7,184 bases of DNA, from positions 1 to 7,184 of the forward strand of contig JAPLUJ010000614.1 of assembly GCA_026397695.1 (NCBI GenBank). The letters run 5' to 3'. The notes under the pieces are model-generated. The model was not told the origin of the DNA, did not search any database, and worked only from the letters and a program-made list of their open reading frames with translations. Source of the stretch: Verrucomicrobiota bacterium. GTDB lineage: Bacteria > Verrucomicrobiota > Verrucomicrobiia > Verrucomicrobiales > Akkermansiaceae. The position numbers and the translations under genes are program-made. Of this stretch, positions 1 through 5,848 are shown piece after piece; positions within the stretch are counted from its first letter, which is position 1, and each line of letters starts with the position of its first letter.

Positions 1-216
1 CTGTCGAAATCCGGAATCGCACGGTATGGGTTGCAGCCTGTCGATGATGGGCCGCCCCTTGGTTTTTTCGGCGTTCCCCTGCTTCTTGCCGCTGGCCTGA
101 GGCGTGCCGGTTCCCGCCTCCCGTGGTCGGTTTGGAACCTCTACTTGACAGATCGCAACACCCGTGAGGGCTGCCATGAACGTCCCGATTACGACTACCA
201 TTGCATACTTATTCAT
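1..216 (-). CDS. Small exported protein, N-terminal part (runs off left edge)
   Basis: An open frame of 72 codons starts at the ATG at 216-214 and is still open at base 1, so only the N-terminus is visible. I do not recognise the family. The protein begins MNKYAM, followed by a hydrophobic stretch (about residues 7-22, VVVIGTFMAALTGVAI) that looks like a Sec signal peptide or a membrane anchor. A cysteine follows at residue 23, but the preceding VAI is a poor lipobox, so lipidation is doubtful. After that the chain is polar and rich in K, G, P, Q and E (residues 24-60), which suggests a flexible exported region. No Shine-Dalgarno is seen; the leader is A-rich. The ATG overlaps, as ATGA, the TGA that ends a minus-strand frame upstream (213-215), so translation may be coupled to that frame. 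Confidence 0.55.
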   Translation of the reverse strand, partial: MNKYAMVVVIGTFMAALTGVAICQVEVPNRPREAGTGTPQASGKKQGNAEKTKGRPIIDRLQPIPCDSGFRQ

Positions 217-518
217 TTTTTTGATTTTGCAGATGGCGCAAATGCTCTCTCCGCGTGCGGTGTTGCGGAAGTGCGGTGTTGCGGTGAAAACCAAGAGACA
301 GGAACCTCCAAACGGCGGATTTGGGCAGGGGCCAGGCGTTTGAAGTCATTGCCATGGAAGAATTCCTCATGCGTGAAAATATCTATCCTGTACGCTTCGC
401 CAAGGATTCTTTTGGAAAATCATCGGGGGGAGTCGTAATAAAAGAGCCCTTTCCCATTCAACCTCTCAGTTCGCCATTCCGTGTGCGAGTCGATGACGTG
501 AAGCGGTGCTTGTTTCAT
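213..518 (-). pseudogene. Split or decayed small ORF with an internal stop
   Basis: Two open stretches lie in the same minus-strand frame, separated by a single TGA at 422-420. The first has 32 codons (ATG at 518-516, starting MKQAPLHVIDSHTEW). It is preceded by AGGG seven bases from the ATG and by a TATAAT. The second has 68 sense codons and reads like coding sequence at its start (EAYRIDIFTHEEFFHGNDF). It ends in a TGA that overlaps the ATG of the exported protein as ATGA. The internal stop directly follows a run of six C on this strand (six G at 421-426 on the plus strand), so a one-base error or mutation may have broken the frame. I do not recognise a family. VIDSHT resembles the opening of proline racemases, but nothing after it matches. 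It may be a relic or chance. Confidence 0.3.
255..284. repeat. Tandem 14-bp direct repeat, 16-bp period
   Basis: GTGCGGTGTTGCGG occurs at 255-268 and again, identically, at 271-284, separated by AA. It lies inside the second half of the split minus-strand frame, just upstream of the exported-protein gene. No larger array is present. Confidence 0.8.
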
Positions 519-525
519 CTCGTGT

Positions 526-536
526 CCCTGATTATA
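526..536 (-). promoter_or_regulatory. Candidate -10 box and ribosome-binding site before the split ORF
   Basis: On the minus strand a perfect TATAAT (536-531) is followed by AGGG (529-526), seven bases before the ATG at 518. There is no good TTGACA-like box 16-18 bases upstream. The -10 and the SD-like element lie so close together that they could not both work for one short transcript unless it starts almost at the AGGG. This is suggestive only. Confidence 0.3.
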
Positions 537-646
537 CCTGCGAAAAGTCCCTGCTCTGTGATCTTGTCGACCTGTCGAAGATGCGCGCGTAGGTGGGATT
601 ACACGAACCCGATCTGCGCGATAGCCTGCTGGTACGTTAGAGAATG

Positions 647-2356
647 CTATTCCACCTCTGCGGTCACGGCGGATAGAATCCGGATTTCCCGCTGATCCAG
701 CAAACGTCCAAGCGGTTTGAGTGTCAGCCAATAGCCATAGCTCATCACGGCCGCGAGCACTGCCGAGAGCAGGAAATTGAGCGGCAGTGAAGTGGTGGTA
801 TGGGAACCCAGCAGAAACTCCACCAGCGCGGGCAGCACCAAAGGGACCATCGCAAACTGCACGGCAAACATGCAGAAGAAGTGCGCCAGCATGATTCGAA
901 TCGGTCTTTTGGTTGGTTTCACGGCCCCGGACTGGACTCGGAAGGGGAACAGGATCGAGAGCAGGTTTCCACAGATGAACAGGATGACCACCATCGACAC
1001 GGACTGAAACAGACCGGCCAGCGCGGTCAGCACGGGCAACCGGAAGCCAATGGACATGACCGTCACGCAAAACAGATTGATAGATATGACGAATGGCGAA
1101 AATGCCAGATTCTTTCCAAGCAGAATCCACCTCCGTTCAGCGGGGGAGAGCACCAGGCAGCAAAATCCATCGCGATCAAAACCGAATTGATTGCCGACTA
1201 ACGGAATCAACAGGGTCGCCATAAACATCAATGCCGACGGAATCCAAAACAATTGCATGGGCTCAAGGATTTTCGAGTCCATGGTGGAGCGGGATTCAAC
1301 GAAAATCATTAGAATCAGAACCAACATGCCGAACATAATTTTCATTTCCGGCGCACGAAGCATCGAGCGAAACTCCGCCAGAGCCACGGCGCAGGACTCC
1401 TCCGGGAGAACCGGAATCCGTAGTTCAAGGAATCTCGCATGGGCTTGTGGCGATGTGGATGTGATGCCCTGTCTCGCGCAAACCCGGATCCCTGCCGATG
1501 CCCTGCCGCCAGTCTCACCGCGTTGGAATTTCAAGGTGCTACTATATGCGCGCATCAATCCCAGAACCCCGATCAGCACTGCACCGCAAGTTCCCATGAC
1601 TGCTGGCCATGGATCGTGCTTGGCTAGAGCCCGCGCCCCTGTTGGCACCCACAAAGGCGGTATGAACTTTCCCAGTAAAGGAAGTTCCTGAAATGCCTCC
1701 AGTCTCGCCGCATGAGACGGCATATTTTCAAGAGGACGAAGTTTTCTGAAGTGGAACTCAGTCGCCGGGATCAGCAGCATGCAGAACAAACCCAGCATCA
1801 CGATGACCGATCGGTGCTTGCGAGGGTTTGTCATCATGGTCGCGAACCAGCCACGCAGGCAGTAGGTCCAGGCGGACACCATGAAGATCATGCCCAGTGC
1901 CAGCGGCAGCAGCAGGAACATCACTGCGCCGCAGGATAAGACCATTCCACCGGTCAGGCCGATGATGGCCGGAACCGCGATGATCAGACTCGGCGTCAGA
2001 TGGGATGCCACAAAATTGAAAAAGAAGATCCGCCCTAGCGGAATTGGCAGATGCATCAGTTGTTGAAGATCGATGGACTCCGAGCGTTGCAAGTTCGTTA
2101 CAAGCCCGATGAACCAAACGAATAGGAACACGACGGTGAACCCGAGCCAGAACAACATGATCGTCTGCGGGGCCGCATCATTCAGAACAAATGCACCCAC
2201 CGCAAAACCTCCCGCGAAACTCCCGGCGGCAATCCCGAGCGCCAGAATGGTAATGATGCCAGCGATGACCGCACCGAGTCCGCCGCCCTTCTTCAACTGA
2301 TTGCGGGTGAGTTGCCACCGCAACAGCAGGATGAGCTTGAAGTGATGCAAGATCAT
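647..2356 (-). CDS. ABC-2-type transporter permease
   Basis: This is the membrane subunit of an ABC exporter, partner of the ATPase encoded just upstream. The preferred start is the ATG at 2356-2354 (569 aa). It overlaps the ATPase stop as ATGA, a common mark of translational coupling; a TTG three codons earlier (2365) is also possible. The protein is strongly hydrophobic with about 11-12 probable membrane segments in two blocks (roughly residues 27-200 and 335-546). A polar, arginine-rich region lies between them (about 270-330). The conserved-looking stretch NQFGFDRDGF, followed by SPAERR and GKNLAF (about 389-419), fits large permeases that pair with ABC-2 ATPases of the drug, antibiotic or exoprotein-export type. 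The substrate cannot be read from the sequence. The C-terminus (TAEVE) stops cleanly at TAG, and no strong terminator hairpin is visible after it. Confidence 0.88.
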   Translation of the reverse strand: MILHHFKLILLLRWQLTRNQLKKGGGLGAVIAGIITILALGIAAGSFAGGFAVGAFVLNDAAPQTIMLFWLGFTVVFLFVWFIGLVTNLQRSESIDLQQLMHLPIPLGRIFFFNFVASHLTPSLIIAVPAIIGLTGGMVLSCGAVMFLLLPLALGMIFMVSAWTYCLRGWFATMMTNPRKHRSVIVMLGLFCMLLIPATEFHFRKLRPLENMPSHAARLEAFQELPLLGKFIPPLWVPTGARALAKHDPWPAVMGTCGAVLIGVLGLMRAYSSTLKFQRGETGGRASAGIRVCARQGITSTSPQAHARFLELRIPVLPEESCAVALAEFRSMLRAPEMKIMFGMLVLILMIFVESRSTMDSKILEPMQLFWIPSALMFMATLLIPLVGNQFGFDRDGFCCLVLSPAERRWILLGKNLAFSPFVISINLFCVTVMSIGFRLPVLTALAGLFQSVSMVVILFICGNLLSILFPFRVQSGAVKPTKRPIRIMLAHFFCMFAVQFAMVPLVLPALVEFLLGSHTTTSLPLNFLLSAVLAAVMSYGYWLTLKPLGRLLDQREIRILSAVTAEVE

Positions 2357-3171
2357 TCCAGCCAACTCAACATTTTCGAGCCCTCCGGATTTTCACCGAC
2401 GACGGTGATGAATTTGTCTTCCAGCGAACCGTCGCGCTGCAGTTCCTCCATCATCCCTTGGTGGACAATCCGGCCGTGCGAGATAATGCCGATGTCCGTA
2501 CAGAGTTTTTCGACAATCTCCAAAACATGCGAGGTGAGAAAACCCGTTGCGCCGCGCTCAACACATCGCTTGAGCGTGTCCCGCAGGACTTTGCATGCGA
2601 CGGCATCAACTCCCTCGAATGCTTCGTCCAGGAAAAGCAGTTCGGGATCCGGGATCAGCGCCGCCGCAAGCGCGAGTTTCTTCTTCATGCCGTGTGAGAA
2701 TTCGCAGGTCAGCTTTCCCTCATCATCGACCAGATCCATCATTTCGAGCAGTTCATCACACCGTTGGCGGACGGTTTCCCGCGGGACCAGATACATCCGT
2801 CCGACGAAAGTGAGATATTCGCGGGCGGTCAAATTGTCGAACAAGGCCAGATTCTCCGGCACAACCCCGATGCGCCGCTTGACCGCAAGCGCGCGCTTTG
2901 GGTCGCTGATGTCCTCACCTAGAACCCGTATCGTGCCTGACGTTGGCGCCAGAAGCCCGGTCAGCATCTTGAGGGTCGTGGATTTTCCCGCACCGTTAGG
3001 CCCGAGAAAGCCGTAGAACTTTCCTTCCTCCACTCGAAGATCAAGCTCATTGACCTTGGAATGCGAGATCTGGCACGGAAACAGACTATTGGACTGGCCA
3101 TGGCCGGGTTTCGAAAGAGAGAAGACTGTTACGATCTGACGGGTTTGGATATCGCAAAAATTGCATGTCAC
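2353..3171 (-). CDS. ABC transporter ATP-binding protein
   Basis: This cytoplasmic ATPase energises the adjacent permease. Counting from the GTG at 3171 (272 aa), the visible motifs are Walker A GPNGAGKST (57-65), a Q-loop region reading GVVPEN with E in place of the usual Q (102-107), a divergent signature FSHGMKKK (158-165), Walker B LLFLDE (178-183), D-loop EGVD (186-189) and H-loop TSH with H215. This pattern fits ABC-2 exporter ATPases. The core from VNELDLRVEEG onward is normal. The first 38 residues are odd: they are Cys-rich, lack the usual aromatic A-loop residue after the LSK motif, and there is no Shine-Dalgarno. The true start is therefore uncertain, or the 5' end is altered. The stop overlaps the permease ATG by 4 bp. 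A minus-strand coding remnant ends 45 bp upstream. Confidence 0.9.
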   Translation of the reverse strand: MTCNFCDIQTRQIVTVFSLSKPGHGQSNSLFPCQISHSKVNELDLRVEEGKFYGFLGPNGAGKSTTLKMLTGLLAPTSGTIRVLGEDISDPKRALAVKRRIGVVPENLALFDNLTAREYLTFVGRMYLVPRETVRQRCDELLEMMDLVDDEGKLTCEFSHGMKKKLALAAALIPDPELLFLDEAFEGVDAVACKVLRDTLKRCVERGATGFLTSHVLEIVEKLCTDIGIISHGRIVHQGMMEELQRDGSLEDKFITVVGENPEGSKMLSWLE

Positions 3172-3216
3172 GTGACTGTGGGGTCATGGCCCCCATTCCC
3201 AACGATCTCTCTGTCT

Positions 3217-3371
3217 CTATACCAAGCACTCCAGCCGCTCCGCCTTCATCACCGCGGTCTCCTCGCCACCCACGATCACTTCATCAACACCGCCGCCGTC
3301 CTTGACATCCCTGCAAACTCAAAAACGCTTGCCCGCCTGACGACGCCCTCGTGGGTTTCATTGACGGAAGA
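3217..3371 (-). pseudogene. Decayed 3' end of an unidentified coding sequence
   Basis: On the minus strand, 3309-3217 reads as 30 sense codons plus TAG (start DVKDGGGVDEVIVGGEE, end ERLECLV). Its codons are strongly coding-like, with G in the first position and G/C in the third. Just upstream, in the adjacent frame, NETHEGVVRRASVFEFAG reads equally well. One extra G at the GGG of 3309-3311 would fuse the two. This suggests a gene tail broken by a one-base loss, from mutation or sequencing error. No start is evident, and upstream the frame runs towards the higB start. I do not recognise the family. Apart from this remnant, the 3172-3460 interval shows no convincing intact gene. The plus-strand reading of the same bases is a weaker alternative. 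Confidence 0.35.
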
Positions 3372-3425
3372 ATAGATCGGCTGAATCCGCCCCGCTGTGT
3401 GGGAGTTTGATCCAAAATTTTTCGC

Positions 3426-3453
3426 TTGCAACAGTTCCCTAAAACGGTAATGA
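3426..3453 (+). promoter_or_regulatory. Candidate higBA promoter
   Basis: TTGCAA (3426-3431) and TAATGA (3448-3453) are spaced by 16 bp. They sit in an A/T-rich patch directly before the toxin GTG at 3461. Transcription would begin almost at the start codon, giving a leaderless or nearly leaderless mRNA; no Shine-Dalgarno is present. I found no clear operator palindrome here, although HigA-type antitoxins usually repress their own promoter. Confidence 0.35.
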
Positions 3454-3460
3454 TTCTCCC

Positions 3461-3742
3461 GTGATTGAGGATTTCTCATGCAAGGAAACCGAAAAGATCT
3501 GGAATGGCGGCCGGTCGAAAAAACTGCCGGGAGAAATTCAGGAGCGGGCGTTCCTGAGACTTCGGCAGCTTCACGCGGCCGATCTTCTGGCCGATTTGCG
3601 GATCCCGCCCAGCAACCGGCTGGAATCCCTATCCGGCGATCTCAAGGGCTTCTGGAGCGTGAGAATCAATCAACAGTGGCGCTTGGTTTTCCGATGGAAT
3701 GACGGAAAGGCGTCTGACGTTAAAATCACCGACTACCATTGA
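3461..3742 (+). CDS. higB: HigB-type toxin (RelE superfamily mRNA interferase)
   Basis: Toxin of a type II toxin-antitoxin pair. HigB toxins are small RelE-fold ribonucleases that cut mRNA on the ribosome and are neutralised by HigA. The 93-residue length is typical. The start is a GTG at 3461: the resulting MIEDFSCKETEKIW matches the usual HigB opening, which begins with MI and a phenylalanine. The diagnostic C-terminal half is intact, with LSGDLKGFWSVRIN (57-70), QQWRLVFRW (71-79) and a final ITDYH (89-93). The terminal D-Y-H corresponds to residues important for RNA cleavage in characterised HigB proteins. The stop (3740-3742) lies 5 bp before the higA ATG. Toxin-first order is the norm for higBA. 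Confidence 0.9.
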   Translation: MIEDFSCKETEKIWNGGRSKKLPGEIQERAFLRLRQLHAADLLADLRIPPSNRLESLSGDLKGFWSVRINQQWRLVFRWNDGKASDVKITDYH

Positions 3743-3747
3743 CGACT

Positions 3748-4053
3748 ATGAAACGAAACACAGACCTGCTGCCGCTGGTGAACTTTTTCGCCGAAACCCT
3801 CCGCGAAACCCTCGACGAATGGGACGTCTCACAAGCGGAAGTCTCGCGCATGACCGGCATTCCATCGCCCCACCTCACCGATATGAAAAAGAGCCGTCGC
3901 CGCTGCACGCCGGAATACGACCTGCGCCTCAGCCGCTACTTCGGAACCTCTCCCGGCTTCTGGCTCCGTCTCCAGTTGGACTACGATCTGATGCGGGCCG
4001 CCCGCGAGAACGGCGAACGCATCGAACGTGAGGTCCAGCCGCACGCGGCGTAA
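3748..4053 (+). CDS. higA: HigA-type antitoxin (XRE-family HTH protein)
   Basis: Antitoxin partner of the preceding toxin; HigA proteins bind HigB and, through a helix-turn-helix, repress their own operon. The chosen ATG gives 101 aa. A TTG at 3739, overlapping the toxin stop by 4 bp, would add three residues. The HTH spans about residues 27-48 (VSQAEVSRMTGIPSPHLTDM) and is followed by the family hallmark LSRYFGTSPGFWLRLQLDYD (61-80). A charged tail follows (about 86-95). The N-terminus lacks the HPGEIL motif common in this family, reading LVNFFAETLRETLDEWD instead. An HPGEI peptide appears just after the stop, in a separate vestige. There is no good Shine-Dalgarno, so translation is probably coupled to higB. 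Confidence 0.88.
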   Translation: MKRNTDLLPLVNFFAETLRETLDEWDVSQAEVSRMTGIPSPHLTDMKKSRRRCTPEYDLRLSRYFGTSPGFWLRLQLDYDLMRAARENGERIEREVQPHAA

Positions 4054-4065
4054 GGGGGAGCAACC

Positions 4066-4107
4066 ATCAAGACCCGCGCTTTCATTCATCCCGGCGAAAT
4101 CCAATAA
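4066..4107 (+). pseudogene. Vestigial HigA-like N-terminus (HPGEI motif)
   Basis: Thirteen codons read IKTRAFIHPGEIQ and then TAA. HPGEI followed by L is the typical opening of many HigA antitoxins (often M-K-x-x-x-x-HPGEIL). The first codon is ATC where ATG would be expected, and a GGGGGAG purine run (4054-4060) sits at ribosome-binding distance before it. The frame is continuous with higA after its stop at 4051-4053. This looks like the stub of a second antitoxin gene, or a piece of an ancestral higA left by rearrangement. Chance similarity over so short a stretch cannot be excluded. Confidence 0.35.
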
Positions 4108-4117
4108 TCACCCGCCA

Positions 4118-4246
4118 ATGTCTGTTATTTGGGACCCCGTCGACTGGGAAGGATCACTTTACCCAACGTATCCGCCGACATCGAAGAGAGCTGAATCACA
4201 ACCTTCCCAAGTCTCCGCTTCAAGTCCATACCCATCCCCGCCATGA
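4118..4246 (+). CDS. Candidate 42-residue Pro/Ser-rich small protein
   Basis: ATG at 4118 opens a 42-codon frame whose TGA overlaps the ATG of the AAA+ gene as ATGA (4243-4246). It starts MSVIWDPVDWEGSLYPTYPP and continues with a Ser/Pro/Gln-rich tail. No signal peptide, membrane segment or known motif is visible, and no Shine-Dalgarno precedes it. It lies in the 189-bp gap between higA and the AAA+ gene, where I otherwise see only the antitoxin vestige and a weak inverted repeat. It may be a real coupling leader or simply the untranslated region of the AAA+ operon. The evidence rests on the overlap and the aromatic N-terminus alone. Confidence 0.22.
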   Translation: MSVIWDPVDWEGSLYPTYPPTSKRAESQPSQVSASSPYPSPP

Positions 4247-5826
4247 AATTCGCCGAAGAAATCGAGATTTGCCTGCGTTCGCGTTTCACCGTCGTGTGGA
4301 TCTCGTCCTACGAAGAGGAACGCATCGTCACATCGCTCAAGGAGCTTTGCGAACGCACCAAGCGCCGCCTGCTCACTTGGGATATCGCGGCACACTTCAA
4401 AGCCGTGTCCGACACGCCCGGTGCCCCTGCGCCTCCGGACGCCAAAGACCCCCTAACGGCACTGGAAGCCATCGCCAAGGCCGAGGCCGGCACCGATGCG
4501 GTTTTCATCCTCAAGGACTTCCACCACTGCCTCGACAAGCAGCCCAAGATCATCCGCCAGCTCCGCAATCTGGCGCAGGCGCTCAAGGCCACACGCAAGT
4601 CCATCATCATCACCGCGCCCAACACCAAGGTGCCGGACGACTTGAAGGACGATGTGTTTCTCATGGAATTTCCGCCGCCGGATGTGGACGAAATCAGCGG
4701 GCTGCTGGACCGCTTCACGCAAAACCCGCAGATCACGGTCAACCTCACCGGCCTGGGCCGCGACAAGGTGCTGCGCTCGGCGCTTGGCCTCAGCGCCAAT
4801 CAGGCGATCCGCGTCTTTGGCAAAAGCATCGTCGCGGAGATCAAGGGGGCGAACGGCCAGGTCCTCAAGCCCTCCGGCACTCTTGACGAGCGGGGTATCG
4901 ACATGATCACCGCCGAGAAAAAAAGCATCATCCGCGAGTCCGGTGCGTTGGAGTTCTTCTCCCCTCAGGAAACCATCGCCGACATTGGCGGGCTGGAGGT
5001 GCTCAAGGAATGGCTGCGGGGCCGCGAGGCCGACTTCACGCCGGAGGCGCAGGCTTACGGCATCCCCGCGCCGAAGGGAATCGCCCTCATCGGCATTCCA
5101 GGCACGGGAAAAAGCCTCACCGCGAAGATGGTTTCCAGTCTCTGGCACCTGCCGCTGGTGCGGCTGGATGTGGGGGCGCTGTTTGGCGGGCTCGTCGGCC
5201 AGTCAGAGGAAAACACCCGCAGGGCGCTGGCCTTGGTCGAGACCATCGCCCCGTGCGTGCTCTGGATCGATGAAATGGAAAAAGCCTTCGCCGGGGGTGG
5301 GTTGGACGGTGGCACCTCGCAGCGCGTTTTCGGCAGTGTGCTCTCGTGGATGCAGGAAAAGAAGCAGGCCGTCTTCGTGATCGGCACGGCCAACGATGTC
5401 ATGGCCCTGCCGCCGGAGTTTCTTCGCAGCGGGCGCTGCGATGCCACCTTCTTCCTCGACCTGCCCACCACTGTCGAGCGCCGCGCCATTTTCGAGGTCC
5501 ACATCACCAAGCGAAAGCGCCCGCTGGCCATCTTCGATCTCGACGAACTCGCCGCCGCCTCTGCCGGCTTCGTCGGCGCGGAAATCGAGCAGTCCGTGGT
5601 GGATGCCATGCACCTTGCCTACAACGACAAAGCATCTCCCCGCCGCGAATTCACCACCGGAGACCTCATCGCGGCGCTGGCCAGGCTTGTCCCGCTCTCC
5701 CGTTCCCAGCGCGAGCGCATCGAGACTCTCCGCGCCTGGCTGCGCGACGGCCGCGCCCAGTCCGCTTCTTACGCCGAAGCCCGCAAGCACGAGGAGCAGT
5801 TCGTCCAGATCCAACCATTCGATTGA
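4243..5826 (+). CDS. ycf46-like: Ycf46-type AAA+ ATPase
   Basis: This is a cytosolic AAA+ ATPase of the family named after the plastid/cyanobacterial reading frame Ycf46; the biochemical role is unknown. It has 527 aa with two domains. The N-terminal domain (about 1-200) looks like a P-loop fold without a Walker A: TVVWISSYEEER (16-27), AVFILKDFHHCL (86-97) in the Walker B place and SIIITAPNTKVPDDL (120-134), all characteristic of Ycf46. The C-terminal AAA domain has Walker A GIPGTGKS (284-291), a likely pore loop LFGGLVGQSEENTR (313-326), Walker B VLWIDE (339-344), sensor 1 GTAND (381-385), arginine fingers R395 and R398 (FLRSGRCD, with C where F is usual) and sensor 2 GFVGAEIEQ (442-450). 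An active unfoldase or remodeller is therefore likely. It heads a co-directional array with DUF1257, DUF2997 and Hsp70 genes. The leader is C-rich with no Shine-Dalgarno. Confidence 0.92.
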   Translation: MKFAEEIEICLRSRFTVVWISSYEEERIVTSLKELCERTKRRLLTWDIAAHFKAVSDTPGAPAPPDAKDPLTALEAIAKAEAGTDAVFILKDFHHCLDKQPKIIRQLRNLAQALKATRKSIIITAPNTKVPDDLKDDVFLMEFPPPDVDEISGLLDRFTQNPQITVNLTGLGRDKVLRSALGLSANQAIRVFGKSIVAEIKGANGQVLKPSGTLDERGIDMITAEKKSIIRESGALEFFSPQETIADIGGLEVLKEWLRGREADFTPEAQAYGIPAPKGIALIGIPGTGKSLTAKMVSSLWHLPLVRLDVGALFGGLVGQSEENTRRALALVETIAPCVLWIDEMEKAFAGGGLDGGTSQRVFGSVLSWMQEKKQAVFVIGTANDVMALPPEFLRSGRCDATFFLDLPTTVERRAIFEVHITKRKRPLAIFDLDELAAASAGFVGAEIEQSVVDAMHLAYNDKASPRREFTTGDLIAALARLVPLSRSQRERIETLRAWLRDGRAQSASYAEARKHEEQFVQIQPFD

Positions 5827-5848
5827 TCGCCACCCCCGAAAAAGCGCC

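Noticed and set aside
413..430. Selenocysteine reading of the in-frame TGA at 422-420
   Set aside because: No SECIS-like hairpin is evident directly after it, and no known selenoprotein motif surrounds it.
420..518. Proline racemase remnant suggested by VIDSHT
   Set aside because: The match is limited to about six residues; the following GGEPTR-like motif is absent.
420..1130. 236-codon minus-strand frame overlapping the permease C-terminus
   Set aside because: Its upper part is a shadow of the permease in another frame, with low-complexity R/A/G composition. Only its last 32 codons (from 518) lie outside the permease and are treated separately.
3061..3375. 104-codon plus-strand frame ending DHFINTAAVLDIPANSKTL
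   Set aside because: The 5' half is antisense to the ABC ATPase. The 3' half shares bases with a minus-strand frame that has better coding periodicity.
3276..3479. 67-codon minus-strand ORF starting inside higB
   Set aside because: The start overlaps the real toxin gene, and the end (MSRTAAVLMK) is out of frame with the coding-like tail. Only its middle part is kept as a possible decayed fragment.
4453..5148. 231-codon minus-strand frame opposite the AAA+ gene
   Set aside because: It is antisense to a confidently assigned AAA+ ATPase; such long shadows are common in GC-rich coding DNA.
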